Source: Christiangramia oceanisediminis (lineage in GTDB: Bacteria > Bacteroidota > Bacteroidia > Flavobacteriales > Flavobacteriaceae). From it: a stretch of DNA of 64,000 nucleotides. A program made the translations under genes and the position numbers. The stretch covers positions 372,001 through 436,000 of the forward strand of contig NZ_JANCNS010000001.1 in NCBI RefSeq assembly GCF_022570735.2, in the 5' to 3' direction. The notes under the pieces are model-generated. The model made no database searches. It was not told where the DNA came from and worked only from the letters and a program-made list of their open reading frames with translations. Of this stretch, positions 53,422 to 63,504 are shown in pieces. How positions within the stretch are numbered: position 1 is the first letter of the stretch; the number at the start of each line of letters is the position of its first letter.

Positions 53422-55467
53422 ATGGAGAATCCTTCACCTGAGCATACCAACGAACTCATAAAAGAAAACAGTCCATACCTGCTTCAGCATGCCCATAATC
53501 CGGTAAACTGGAAAGCATGGAACGACGAAAGCCTTGACCTCGCTCAAAATCAGAAAAAACTCATTATCATAAGTGTAGGCTATTCGGCCTGTCACTGGTG
53601 TCACGTGATGGAACACGAAAGCTTTGAGGACCCTGAAGTAGCCGAAATCATGAACAAAAACTATATCTCGATAAAAGTAGACCGGGAAGAGCGTCCAGAT
53701 GTAGACCAGGTTTATATGAATGCGGTCCAGATCATGACCGGAGCCGGTGGCTGGCCCATGAACGTGGTTTGCCTGCCAGATGGCCGGCCGGTATGGGGAG
53801 GCACTTATTTTAGGAAAGAACAATGGAAAGACGCTCTAAAGCAGATCGCACATTTGTATGAAACTCAGCCTAAAAAACTGGAAGAATATGCGTCCAGGCT
53901 GGAAGAAGGCTTGAAGCAGGTACAACTGGTCGATACTCCAACAGAAAAATCGAACCTGGAAAAAGACTATTTCTCTCCAATAATTGAGAAATGGAAAAGA
54001 TCACTGGACCAGGAATACGGCGGCCCAAAAGGTGCTCCAAAATTCATGATGCCCAATAATTACGAGTTTCTTTTAAGATATGCTTTTCAGAATTCTGATG
54101 AAGAATTGATGAAACACTGCTTGCTCACACTGAACCGGATCTCCTGGGGTGGCACTTATGATCCTGTAGATGGCGGTTTTTCGAGATACTCGGTGGATGA
54201 AAAATGGCACGTCCCGCATTTTGAAAAAATGCTCTACGATAATGCCCAGCTGGTTCAGCTGTATTCGAAGGCCTATAAGCTTACAGAAAACGAGTGGTAC
54301 AGGGAAGTTGTGGAACAAAGTCTTGAATTTGTCGAAAATGAGTTCTCCCATGAGTCTGGTGCTTTCTACTCGGCACTGGACGCCGATAGTGAGGATGAAT
54401 CGGGCAAAAATGAAGAAGGTGCTTATTATACCTGGAGAAAAGAGGATCTCAAAGACCTGCTTGGAGCCGAATTTGAATTGTTCGCCGAGGTTTATAATAT
54501 CAATAAATTCGGAAGATGGGAAGATGATAAATATGTGCTGATACGAACTTCAGAATTTGAAGAGATCGCCAGAAGACACGACCTATCACTTGAACAATTT
54601 AATCTGAAACGCGAGCAATGGAAGCAACTTTTGAAAAAAGAGCGAAAAGAACGCGAAAAACCCGGCCTGGACGACAAATCGCTAACCTCCTGGAACGCCA
54701 TGATGCTTACCGGTTACCTGGAAGCTTACCAGGCGCTGGGAAGAAATGAATACCTGGAGCGGGCCCTTAAAAATGCAAATTTCCTGATCGAAAATCAGTT
54801 AAAACCCGATGGTAGATTATACAGGACCTTTAAAAACGGGGAAAGCAAGATCAATGCCTACCTTGAAGATTATGCATTTTGTATAGAAGCCTTTACCAGG
54901 TTGTATGAATCCTGTTTTGAAGAGAAATACTTGCAACTTGCTGAAAAGCTGTTAGGTGTAGTTGAATCTGATTTCGCTGATGAATCCTCGGGACTTTATT
55001 TTTTCAACTCGCGCAAAGACCGGAAATTAATTACCGAGAGCCTGGAAATAAGCGACAATGTGATCCCGGCTTCCAATTCGGTCATGGCGAAGAACCTGTT
55101 TAGATTAGGAAAGATCACCGGAAATCTCGTTTATATCGATAAAGCCGAAAATATGCTCCAAAAGATTCTTCCGAAGATCGAAGAATTCCCACGCTACCAC
55201 TCTAACTGGCTGGATCTATTGCTCAATTTCACCAATCCTTTCTATGAGGTCGCCATCACCGGTCCCGATCATAGAGATTTTTCTCAATATTTTCAGGAAA
55301 AATATATACCAAATATTGTACTGGCCGCTGGCGATTCAGAAAATATTGCCTTACTCAGAAATAGAACAAAAAAAGATGAGACTTTGATCTATGTATGTGA
55401 AAAAGGCTCCTGTAAGCTTCCAAATAGTTCAAAAAGCCAGTCTTTTCAGCAGATTCGGCAAGTTTAA
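53422..55467 (+). CDS. DUF255/YyaL family thioredoxin-like protein
   Basis: I start at ATG 53422 (681 residues, MENPSPEHTNELIKENSPYL); the longer frame adds 26 unconserved residues. The N-terminal thioredoxin-like domain has GYSACHWCHVMEHESF, with Cys57 and Cys60, and KVDREERPDVDQVYM. The remainder is an (alpha/alpha)6 barrel as in glycoside hydrolases and epimerases (GGFSRYSVDEKWHVPHFEKMLYDNA; SWNAMMLTGYLEAYQALG). The family is related to human SPATA20; the reaction is unknown. It has its own transcription unit. Confidence 0.92.
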   Translation: MENPSPEHTNELIKENSPYLLQHAHNPVNWKAWNDESLDLAQNQKKLIIISVGYSACHWCHVMEHESFEDPEVAEIMNKNYISIKVDREERPDVDQVYMNAVQIMTGAGGWPMNVVCLPDGRPVWGGTYFRKEQWKDALKQIAHLYETQPKKLEEYASRLEEGLKQVQLVDTPTEKSNLEKDYFSPIIEKWKRSLDQEYGGPKGAPKFMMPNNYEFLLRYAFQNSDEELMKHCLLTLNRISWGGTYDPVDGGFSRYSVDEKWHVPHFEKMLYDNAQLVQLYSKAYKLTENEWYREVVEQSLEFVENEFSHESGAFYSALDADSEDESGKNEEGAYYTWRKEDLKDLLGAEFELFAEVYNINKFGRWEDDKYVLIRTSEFEEIARRHDLSLEQFNLKREQWKQLLKKERKEREKPGLDDKSLTSWNAMMLTGYLEAYQALGRNEYLERALKNANFLIENQLKPDGRLYRTFKNGESKINAYLEDYAFCIEAFTRLYESCFEEKYLQLAEKLLGVVESDFADESSGLYFFNSRKDRKLITESLEISDNVIPASNSVMAKNLFRLGKITGNLVYIDKAENMLQKILPKIEEFPRYHSNWLDLLLNFTNPFYEVAITGPDHRDFSQYFQEKYIPNIVLAAGDSENIALLRNRTKKDETLIYVCEKGSCKLPNSSKSQSFQQIRQV

Positions 55468-55535
55468 CATTATATAAACATAGATTTTTCTATAATTTTA
55501 TAGAATTGGGTTAAAAATTTTAATTGAGAAAACTT

Positions 55536-56399
55536 ATGGATAAGCTTAACAACTGGGGCGAGATCGCCAAGGAATATGCTGAAAAATTTATTGACTACCT
55601 ACCAACACTTTTAGGAGCCCTTGCGCTTCTCCTCATAGGTCTTTGGGTTATCAAGATCATTGTAGGCTACCTTAGGAAGGTATTCGAAAAGAAGGATTAC
55701 GATCCTACTCTTGAAAAATTCACTTTAAGTGCCGCGAGCTGGGGTCTTAAAATACTGCTTTTCGTACTGGTCATCACCCAGCTGGGAGTAGAAAGTGCTT
55801 CACTTGTTGCCGCGATTGGTGCTGCCGGACTGGCAATTGGTCTTGCGTTGCAGGGATCACTGGCTAACCTTGCGGGTGGAGTTTTGATCATTGTTCTTAA
55901 GCCGTTTAAAGTTGGCGACTGGATCGAAGCCCAGGGAGTTTCGGGGAGTGTTGCTGAAATTTCACTGTTCTATACCAAGATAAATACTTTCGGAAATCAG
56001 CGCGCCGTGGTTCCTAACGGCCAGTTGAGTAACGATAATATTATTAACTATAGTTTCAACGGTACCAGGAGAGAGAATCTTTCATTTGGTATTTCGTATG
56101 ATGACGATATTAAGAAAGCCAAGGAGGTTCTAATGCAACTGGTAAAGGAACAGGATGGCATTTTGGAAGACCCGGCACCGCAGGTACTGGTAGCCGAACT
56201 TGCCGACAGTTCAGTTAATTTCTCGGTTCGTTATTTTGCGCCTAATGATGTTTTCTGGGATATCCACTGGAAGATGATCGAAGAAGGTAAGATACGACTT
56301 GAGGAGGCCGGAATGACCATTCCTTACCCACAGAGAGACGTATATATGTACGACCAGACCAAAATGAGCGGAACTCAGCTAAAAGCCGATAAGAGCTAA
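55536..56399 (+). CDS. Small-conductance mechanosensitive channel (MscS family)
   Basis: I start at ATG 55536 (287 residues); a TTG twelve bases upstream is possible. There are three membrane helices, of which the third carries the pore sequence AAIGAAGLAIGLALQGSLANLAGG, typical of MscS. A beta domain (FKVGDWIEAQGVSGSVAEISLFYTKI) and a C-terminal alpha/beta domain follow. It opens under membrane tension to release solutes. Five bases separate its stop from that of the convergent tsaB. Confidence 0.95.
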   Translation: MDKLNNWGEIAKEYAEKFIDYLPTLLGALALLLIGLWVIKIIVGYLRKVFEKKDYDPTLEKFTLSAASWGLKILLFVLVITQLGVESASLVAAIGAAGLAIGLALQGSLANLAGGVLIIVLKPFKVGDWIEAQGVSGSVAEISLFYTKINTFGNQRAVVPNGQLSNDNIINYSFNGTRRENLSFGISYDDDIKKAKEVLMQLVKEQDGILEDPAPQVLVAELADSSVNFSVRYFAPNDVFWDIHWKMIEEGKIRLEEAGMTIPYPQRDVYMYDQTKMSGTQLKADKS

Positions 56400-56403
56400 G
56401 GCT

Positions 56404-57063
56404 TTAGCCCGCGATAAAATCCTTAAGATAATAAGGTTCAAAATAGGCGACATCCTCGATGTCGCTTTTTTTGTACTTAGAATCGGCTATGGCAGCCATA
56501 TCTCCGGCAGAAGGAAATTTCATCTTATGAAAAACGGCATTAGGCGAACTACAGATCTCCTCAAATTTGGCAACACCATTCCCTATAAAATGAACTTTAT
56601 TGTTTTCTAGGTATTCTGAAAAGGAACTTTCTTCAAGCACCTGTGCCCTGGTTTCTCTTAACTGATTGCCTTTAGCATCGAATACAGCCGAATAGACTTC
56701 CATTCTCCTGGCATCCAGCATGGGCACGATCAACCCGGTTTCAAGTTCCAGCTGTTTCGCCAGAAGATCCAGCGTAGGCACCGAAATCAAAGGTATATCC
56801 AGAGAAAAACATAATCCTTTGGCTGCAGAAACACCAATTCGGAGACCGGTATAGGAGCCCGGGCCTTTACTCACGGCAATAGCATCCAGTTCTTCTGCCT
56901 TTATGTTTGCTTCGGTTAAAATATCATTGATGAAAACATGCAACTTTTCGGCATGGGAATAGTTCTTTGAATTATCTTCTTTAAGGACTATCAATTTCCC
57001 ATCCCTGGCTATCCCCACCGAGCAATTGGTAGTAGCTGTTTCCAGGCACAATATCGTATTCAA
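56404..57063 (-). CDS. tsaB: TsaB, tRNA threonylcarbamoyladenosine complex protein
   Basis: This 219-residue ASKHA-fold protein starts with ILCLETATTNCSVGIARDG and contains VSKGPGSYTGLRIGVSAAKGL (residues about 64-84) and VPMLDARRMEVYSAVFD. It dimerises with TsaD to form t6A37 on ANN-decoding tRNAs. It lies 10 bases behind an efflux adaptor gene and is probably read from the same transcript, though unrelated in function. Confidence 0.95.
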   Translation of the reverse strand: MNTILCLETATTNCSVGIARDGKLIVLKEDNSKNYSHAEKLHVFINDILTEANIKAEELDAIAVSKGPGSYTGLRIGVSAAKGLCFSLDIPLISVPTLDLLAKQLELETGLIVPMLDARRMEVYSAVFDAKGNQLRETRAQVLEESSFSEYLENNKVHFIGNGVAKFEEICSSPNAVFHKMKFPSAGDMAAIADSKYKKSDIEDVAYFEPYYLKDFIAG

Positions 57064-57073
57064 AATTTCTAGT

Positions 57074-58348
57074 TTATTCGGTTTCCTTGATTTCTTCTTT
57101 CACTTCAATTTCGTCTCCTGAGCTCAAACTTTTGGTAACCGTATTATATGGCCCTGTTATTACCGTTTCACCGGCTTCCAGACCCCCGGTGATCTCGATA
57201 TTTGAATCATCCTGGATTCCCGTTTGAACCACGCGCAATTTAGCCTTATTCCCGTCTTTTACAAAAACACATTCAAATCTTTCTTCAGCTTCCCCTGCCG
57301 GTTTCTTAACGAAGGATTTCTTGGTCGAGGTGGTATCGGTTTTAATTACAATAGAACTGATAGGAACTCCAACCACGTCTTTTCTTTTATTGGTGATAAT
57401 GTCTACGGTTGCCGTCATTCCTGGTCTAAAAGGAGAGTAATTTTCAGATTTACCTTCCAGAAGGTCTGAGTAGGATTCTTTCAGGATTCGAACTTTTACT
57501 TTGAAATTGGTAACCTGGTCTGTGGTTAGTTCGTTATCGGCAGTGTTGGAAATTTCGGTTACAATTCCTTTAAATTCCTTTCCCAGGTAAGCATCTACCT
57601 CAACTACCGTGGAATCACCTACAGATACCTTGACAATATCGTTTTCATTCACATCTACCTCTACCTCCATATTGGCTAAATCTGCCACGCGAAGGATCTC
57701 GGTTCCTGCCATCTGCTGAGTTCCCACAACCCGCTCACCCAGTTCGGCATCCAGCTTGGAGATGGTCCCGGTCATAGGCGCATAAATATTGGTTCTTCCA
57801 AGGTTATCCTGGGCTTCGGTTACTGTTGCGGCGGAACTCTGCATGCTAAAATAAGCCGATTCTTTATTGGCCTGAGCCATTTCATAATTAGAAACAATTC
57901 CATCCCATTCGGCCCTTGAGATCACCCCTTTTTCAAAAAGTGTCTTATTCCTGTTGTAGTCTGCTTCAGCCTGTTTTAAACTAGCCTGGGTTTGAGCATA
58001 GTTTGCCTTGGCGTTCTGGTAACTTGCCCGGGCACGCTGAACACTGGACTGGTAAATATCAGGATTAATTCTTACCAGCAGGTCACCTTTTTGTACTGCC
58101 TGCCCCTCTACAATTGGGAGTTCAATGATCTCACCAGAAACCTCTGAAGATAATTTCACCTCGATTTCTGGCTGGATCTTACCTGTTGCCGAAACGGTTT
58201 CGGTAATATTGATAGGCTCGATCTCTGCGATCTCAACCTCTTTTACATTTGCATTACTGCCAAACCAGCCGGCTTTTTTTCCTACCACTAAAAGGACTAT
58301 TAGTACTACTACTATTCCAAGAATGATGAAAAGTTTCTTTTTATTCAT
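57074..58348 (-). CDS. HlyD/MacA-type periplasmic adaptor (second adaptor)
   Basis: This 424-residue protein has an N-terminal anchor (LFIILGIVVVLIVLLVVG). A lipoyl half-motif (VEVKLSSEVSGEIIELPIVEGQAVQKGDLLVRI) is followed by an alpha-hairpin with long coiled helices (about 100-175), beta-barrel and membrane-proximal domains. It links an inner-membrane pump to a TolC-type channel. It lies 3 bases downstream of the TolC gene, which is itself preceded by another adaptor (59851-60969). The operon therefore encodes two different adaptors on either side of one channel. Confidence 0.92.
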   Translation of the reverse strand: MNKKKLFIILGIVVVLIVLLVVGKKAGWFGSNANVKEVEIAEIEPINITETVSATGKIQPEIEVKLSSEVSGEIIELPIVEGQAVQKGDLLVRINPDIYQSSVQRARASYQNAKANYAQTQASLKQAEADYNRNKTLFEKGVISRAEWDGIVSNYEMAQANKESAYFSMQSSAATVTEAQDNLGRTNIYAPMTGTISKLDAELGERVVGTQQMAGTEILRVADLANMEVEVDVNENDIVKVSVGDSTVVEVDAYLGKEFKGIVTEISNTADNELTTDQVTNFKVKVRILKESYSDLLEGKSENYSPFRPGMTATVDIITNKRKDVVGVPISSIVIKTDTTSTKKSFVKKPAGEAEERFECVFVKDGNKAKLRVVQTGIQDDSNIEITGGLEAGETVITGPYNTVTKSLSSGDEIEVKEEIKETE

Positions 58349-58351
58349 TAT

Positions 58352-59788
58352 TTAAAATTTTAATTCCGCAACCGGAATTCCAAAATATAGTTCTACAACC
58401 TTTAATTTAAATATGTAATCATACTTTGTTCTCAGCATCTCGCGCTGAGCGTTTTCAAAGCGAAGTTTCGCCTGGCTGAAATCGAAGGCATTAGTAAGCC
58501 CAACATCATATCTTTCTGTTGCGTACTCAAAAGCCTTTTCCTGGGCTTCCAATGCCACGATAGCCGCTTCATAAGCTTTAAAAGCACCTTTGGCATCGGT
58601 AAAAGCTTGATAAACGTTAGCTTCCAGGTCAAGCTCTGCCTGTTCAAGCTGGTATTCTGCCCTAAGGACACCAACCTCGCTTCTTCTAACCTGGTTTCGT
58701 GTAGCAAATCCGTTCAAAATTGGGATACTCAACTGGAAACCATAACTAAATCCGTCATTCATAGATAACTGATCAAAAAACGGTAAGGGTTCTCCAACTG
58801 TAGGTATGGTGTTAGGAGCTACAACCAGTTGTTCGGTTTCCTGTACGACTCCAATCTGGCGGAAAGGCTGGTCCGGATCTATTTCTGCACCAACGATCCT
58901 TCCTCGTCCAGACTCCCTGGTATTATAGTTAAAAAAAGCTCCGAAAGACGGCAAATAAGCTCCTCGTGCCAGTTCAACATCCTTTTGCGCCAGTTCCATA
59001 TTGGTTTCGGCGATCCTTATCTCCTCGCGTTCCTCTTTTGCTCTTTCTATGATCTCACGAGCCGAATACTGTAGAATCTCCCCTCCAAAAACATCATAAT
59101 CGCGTTCAACGATATCGAAATTTTCATAATCCTGTATGGCAAGAGTTTGTGCCAGGCTAATCAGCGAAATTTCGATCTGGTTCTCGGCCACGATCATTCT
59201 TTGCTGCTCATCGGCGAAAGTTGCCTTTATCTCCAGAAGATCACCCTGTGGTAGCACACCTGCTTCCACCAGTTCATTCGTTCGCTCGAGCTGTTCCTGG
59301 GTTACCAGGTTCTGTGCGCGTAAAACTTCAAGGTTCTGTTTATTGAAAAGCACCTGTAGATATGCGTCTGCCACGAAAAGGGCAATGTCATCTTTCATTT
59401 TTTCAAGGGAATATTCGCTTGCAAGCCTTGAAATACGTGCTCTTTGAAGTTGTTTAAAGTTTCGGAGCCCATCGAAAATGGTCAACCCGGCAGTTACTCC
59501 TGCTGAAAAGTTTCGAACCGTTTGATTAACGAGAATACCTGTGGTAACATCCTGGGTTAGACCCGTATTCCATGAATTGGTAGCCTGTGCATTTACACCC
59601 GGAATGAAATTTCCAATGGCATCTCTTTTTTCGATTTCAGAAAGATCCACATCCAGTTCGGCCTGTTTGACCGAAATATTGTTCTCCAATGCGTAATTCA
59701 CGCATTCTTCCAGGGTCCATTGTTTTTCCTGGGCGGTCATTGAGCTAAGAAAAAGCAATAAAATGCCTAGTAAGCTAAAATTCTTCAT
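58352..59788 (-). CDS. TolC family outer-membrane channel protein
   Basis: This 478-residue protein has a signal peptide (MKNFSLLGILLLFLSSMTAQ). Two OEP repeats follow with the usual sequence LEECVNYALENNISVKQAELDV and, in the second half, LDLEANVYQAFTDAKGAFKAYEAA. LTIFDGLRNFKQLQRARISR is the typical periplasmic helix. It forms the trimeric exit channel of the export system encoded around it. Confidence 0.94.
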   Translation of the reverse strand: MKNFSLLGILLLFLSSMTAQEKQWTLEECVNYALENNISVKQAELDVDLSEIEKRDAIGNFIPGVNAQATNSWNTGLTQDVTTGILVNQTVRNFSAGVTAGLTIFDGLRNFKQLQRARISRLASEYSLEKMKDDIALFVADAYLQVLFNKQNLEVLRAQNLVTQEQLERTNELVEAGVLPQGDLLEIKATFADEQQRMIVAENQIEISLISLAQTLAIQDYENFDIVERDYDVFGGEILQYSAREIIERAKEEREEIRIAETNMELAQKDVELARGAYLPSFGAFFNYNTRESGRGRIVGAEIDPDQPFRQIGVVQETEQLVVAPNTIPTVGEPLPFFDQLSMNDGFSYGFQLSIPILNGFATRNQVRRSEVGVLRAEYQLEQAELDLEANVYQAFTDAKGAFKAYEAAIVALEAQEKAFEYATERYDVGLTNAFDFSQAKLRFENAQREMLRTKYDYIFKLKVVELYFGIPVAELKF

Positions 59789-59850
59789 AATGGTTGTTGT
59801 GTAAGATAAGTATGCAAAACCTGCAGGTTGTTACAACAGGATTGAAAATT

Positions 59851-60969
59851 CTAATTTTGGGCTAGGTTAATGGCGGGTTTAATCTGGTTCCAGACTTTTA
59901 TCTTATCACCTTTTTTTACCCCGCTAAGCACCTGGACATGTATTCCATCACTTACTCCAAGTTCAACAGGTTGCTTTTGGAACTCCTGATCACCGGTCAT
60001 GATTTCAACAAAAGGTTCCTTGGTTGCTGGGTCAAATTGTACCAAAGCTTCCTTGATAGCAAGAACGCTATCTGCCCTGTCAAGAATAATAGAAGCATTA
60101 GCACTTAAACCAGCCCTGATAAAAGTTGTATCTGCCTTGCTTAAAGTTCCTTTGATTTCAAATTGTATGGCACCATTCTCTTCGATCCCTTTTGGTGCGA
60201 TATAGTCAAGAATGGCATCAAAAGATTTATTTTCGATGGCTCCTACAGTCACCTCAAGGGGAAGGTCTTCCCTGATCTTACCTACCTCACTTTCATCGAT
60301 CATACCTTCAAAAATCATTTCATTCACATCAGCTAGCGTGGCAATGGTGGTACCGTCGTTAAAGTTATTGCTCTCGATAACCTGGTTTCCAGTTTTTACC
60401 GGCACATCCAGCACCATTCCTTCAACAGTAGAACGAATAAGGGTATTAGCCGCGCTTCCTATCCCACTGGTAGTTCCGGTCTTCACGATCTCATAGTTCT
60501 GTTGAGCCGATTTAAAATTCTGCTCTGCCCGCTTATAGGAGGCTTCCACAGCATCATAATCATTAGCGGCGATCACGCCTTTTTCAAATAGTCCCTTCTG
60601 TCTTTCGTAAACTTTCTTTTCATTATCAAGGGTGATGCGAGCTGTAGCAACAGCATCTTTTGCACTTTGAAGAGAAGAAACATTGGGAATTACCCTGATC
60701 TGAGCAATAAGATCACCCTTTTTCAACTTATCTCCGGCTTCGATATATATTTCGTCAATGATTCCTGAAATATTGGGCTTGATCAACACTTCTTCCTTAG
60801 GAACTATCTTACCGGTCGCAACCGTCTTTTTTATAATGGTTTGTTCTGAAGGCACTTCAGTTTGATAGACTACAGGGTCTTCCTGGTTCTTTTCGTACAG
60901 GTAGTAAAGTGCACCTATAAAAGTCACTGCTATGAGGACTAGAATTCCGATGGTAACAAATTTTTTCAT
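59851..60969 (-). CDS. MacA-like periplasmic adaptor protein
   Basis: This 372-residue protein has an N-terminal anchor (FVTIGILVLIAVTFIGALYYLY). A lipoyl motif (EEVLIKPNISGIIDEIYIEAGDKLKKGDLIAQI) and a helical hairpin (about 95-165) are followed by beta-rich domains. It is 26 bases behind the second permease gene, so it is the adaptor most directly coupled to the ABC permeases. It is 62 bases before the TolC-type gene. Confidence 0.93.
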   Translation of the reverse strand: MKKFVTIGILVLIAVTFIGALYYLYEKNQEDPVVYQTEVPSEQTIIKKTVATGKIVPKEEVLIKPNISGIIDEIYIEAGDKLKKGDLIAQIRVIPNVSSLQSAKDAVATARITLDNEKKVYERQKGLFEKGVIAANDYDAVEASYKRAEQNFKSAQQNYEIVKTGTTSGIGSAANTLIRSTVEGMVLDVPVKTGNQVIESNNFNDGTTIATLADVNEMIFEGMIDESEVGKIREDLPLEVTVGAIENKSFDAILDYIAPKGIEENGAIQFEIKGTLSKADTTFIRAGLSANASIILDRADSVLAIKEALVQFDPATKEPFVEIMTGDQEFQKQPVELGVSDGIHVQVLSGVKKGDKIKVWNQIKPAINLAQN

Positions 60970-60995
60970 TTTTCGATGGTATTATTCTATTTAAT

Positions 60996-62258
60996 CTATT
61001 CGGTTCTTAAAGCATCTACAGGCTTAATTTTAATAGCCTGTTGTGCAGGAATGAGACCAGCCAAAATTCCTGATATTATTAATATGCTTAATGCAATTAG
61101 GACTACTCCAAGGTTAACTGAAGGGTTTAAAAACATCATTTCTGAAGTATCCATTTGTGACAGTTGAAAATTCACCAACCAGATCACTCCGGTAGCCAGG
61201 ATGATTCCCGCCATTCCTGAAATAATGGTCAGAAAAACCGATTCCATTAAGATTTGCCCCCTAATGCTCCAGGGTGTTGCACCCAAGGCACGGCGAACTC
61301 CAATTTCATTGGTTCTTTCTTTTACAACAATGAGCATGATATTGCTTATCCCAATAATACCTGATAATAATACCAGAACTCCAACGAAATAAGCCACTGC
61401 CTTAAGCGCTATGAACAAGCCGTTAACTTTGCTATATTCCTTAAACAGGTCGAAGTGGCCCACGGCGCGATCATCATCAGGATGAATACTATGACGGCTC
61501 TTGACCACATCCATGATATCATTTTTCACATTTGTGATAGAACTACCATCCCTGGCAGTCAAAGCCATCCAGCCAACTTTATTTCCTCTATTGAAGGCCT
61601 GGCTGAAAGAGGTGAAAGGCACAAAAATTTGCTTTTGCATTTCTTCGGCGTCTCCATTATTGCCCTTCTTTTTATAGGTTCCTATCACCATGAAGTTCAC
61701 CCCGTTTATCTTGATGTAGGTTCCCAATACTTCTTCACCCTTATCATACAATTCTGAACGAACTCCATCACCTATAATAGCCACCTTTCTTTTCTGTTCA
61801 ATATCTGAGTAGTTGATAAACCTGCCGGAAGTGATATCCATAGGTTCCTGCTGAATGATCTCGGGATAATCGCCATAGACATTATAAGCACCGGTATTAA
61901 GCCCCCGTACCACGTTGTTAGTTCCACGGAAGCCCCCCAGCTGATTGCGTGGAGAAACGATCATTAGCTCCGGCACCTGTCTTTTGATGGCATCTACATC
62001 TTCGATCTCGAAACTATACCGGCGCCCTTTAGGCATTCCTTTGTAAGGTTTGGAAACTGTCTGGGTCCACATAAACATACTGTTGGTGGCCATACCGCCA
62101 AACCCCTGCTTCACACCATTTTCCAGGCCTTTACCAGCAGCCAGCAGGATAACAAGTATAAAGATCCCCCACATCACCCCAAAAGCGGTAAGAACGGTTC
62201 TAAACCAATTCGAGGTTAAGGCTTCTATTATTTCGCTCCAACGATCCCTGCTAAACAT
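60996..62258 (-). CDS. MacB/FtsX-type ABC transporter permease
   Basis: This 420-residue protein has one N-terminal membrane helix (about 20-42, FRTVLTAFGVMWGIFILVILLAAG), a large periplasmic domain and three C-terminal helices, the MacB/FtsX fold. The signature NIMLIVVKERTNEIGVRRALGATPWSIRGQILMESV precedes the third helix. It lacks the fused ATPase of E. coli MacB. Paired with its homolog upstream (one base between genes), it likely forms a heterodimer. Confidence 0.95.
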   Translation of the reverse strand: MFSRDRWSEIIEALTSNWFRTVLTAFGVMWGIFILVILLAAGKGLENGVKQGFGGMATNSMFMWTQTVSKPYKGMPKGRRYSFEIEDVDAIKRQVPELMIVSPRNQLGGFRGTNNVVRGLNTGAYNVYGDYPEIIQQEPMDITSGRFINYSDIEQKRKVAIIGDGVRSELYDKGEEVLGTYIKINGVNFMVIGTYKKKGNNGDAEEMQKQIFVPFTSFSQAFNRGNKVGWMALTARDGSSITNVKNDIMDVVKSRHSIHPDDDRAVGHFDLFKEYSKVNGLFIALKAVAYFVGVLVLLSGIIGISNIMLIVVKERTNEIGVRRALGATPWSIRGQILMESVFLTIISGMAGIILATGVIWLVNFQLSQMDTSEMMFLNPSVNLGVVLIALSILIISGILAGLIPAQQAIKIKPVDALRTE

Positions 62259-62259
62259 A

Positions 62260-63504
62260 CTATTCGTCTCTTAAGGCAATTATTGGTTTAATTCGGGCCG
62301 CTCTCCAAGCCGGAAAAAATCCAGCCATTGCACCAGCAACCACAAGGATGATCACGGTATTGATCGCAACTGTGAAATTCACTGTGGGATTATAGATATA
62401 TTGAGTTTCAATCAAAGGGCCTACAAATTCCAAAAGGGCCAGACTAAAGATAAGCCCAAGAAAACCGGCAATAGCGGTCACAAAAATTGATTCATGTAGG
62501 ATCATCGCAATTATCGAAAGAGGTTGGGCTCCAAGAGCTTTTCGAATTCCAATCTCCCGGGTTCTTTCCTTGACGATGATAAGCATAATATTGCTAACGC
62601 CAACCACACCTGCTACTATAGTACAGATCCCAACTCCCCAAAAGAAAAGCCGGATCATATCCATTAATGAAAAATATCTTTTAGCATTCTCCAGGTAATT
62701 ATTGATATGCATGGCGCTGTTGTCGTCTGGCGCGATAGTATGACGCTCTTTAAGAAGCTCCTCAAGTTCTGCGGAAAATTGAGTAGATGCAGCCACCGCT
62801 GCATCGAAGTTATCTTCCGGCTTTAAGGTGAGATACATATTGGCAATATTGTTCTTTCCGCCGAAAGCTTTTTGAGCCGTGGTAATTGGTATAATTGCCC
62901 TTGTTTCGTCCCTTTCTCCACCGGGATCACTAAAGACCCCAACAATTTTAAAGTTTACCCCGGCTAACTGAACATTTTTCCCAACAGCCTCTTCATCTTT
63001 AAAAAGATCCAGTTTTAGGCGATGGCCTATCACCATGTTATTTTCTGAATTATCAAGATCATTGATATTGATAAATCTACCGGAAGTAAGCTGGTTGTTC
63101 TCAAGAACCTGGTAAGCTGGAAAGGTCCCATCTATTCTGTAAGATCCCGATTCCTTTCCGTAGTTGATAACTGAATTATAAACCTGGTAGACCGAAGCCG
63201 AATGGTCCAGTTTGTCCCCATACTTTAAAAGTATCTGGTTATAATCCTGATTTTTCAACTGGATTCTCCTCCCAGGATTTAAGCCTTTATGCTCTTTGGA
63301 AGTAACTCCGGGGAAAACAAGGATAAGATTGGATGCATCCTGCTCAAATTCCCTGGCAATACCATTTCTCATTCCTTCGCCAATTCCCAAAAGAATGACC
63401 AGAATAAAAATACCCGAAGCTACAGAAAGCCCGGTAAGAAAGGTTCGCAACTTATTTTTACGAATCGTTTCGAAAATTTCATCCCATCTGTCCAGATCAA
63501 ACAT
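62260..63504 (-). CDS. MacB/FtsX-type ABC transporter permease
   Basis: This 414-residue partner of the gene at 60996-62258 has the same fold: helix at about 20-42 (LRTFLTGLSVASGIFILVILLGIG), periplasmic domain, and NIMLIIVKERTREIGIRKALGAQPLSIIAMILHES before the last helices. The start ATG overlaps the stop of the ATPase gene by 8 bases (63497-63504), which links their translation. Confidence 0.95.
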   Translation of the reverse strand: MFDLDRWDEIFETIRKNKLRTFLTGLSVASGIFILVILLGIGEGMRNGIAREFEQDASNLILVFPGVTSKEHKGLNPGRRIQLKNQDYNQILLKYGDKLDHSASVYQVYNSVINYGKESGSYRIDGTFPAYQVLENNQLTSGRFININDLDNSENNMVIGHRLKLDLFKDEEAVGKNVQLAGVNFKIVGVFSDPGGERDETRAIIPITTAQKAFGGKNNIANMYLTLKPEDNFDAAVAASTQFSAELEELLKERHTIAPDDNSAMHINNYLENAKRYFSLMDMIRLFFWGVGICTIVAGVVGVSNIMLIIVKERTREIGIRKALGAQPLSIIAMILHESIFVTAIAGFLGLIFSLALLEFVGPLIETQYIYNPTVNFTVAINTVIILVVAGAMAGFFPAWRAARIKPIIALRDE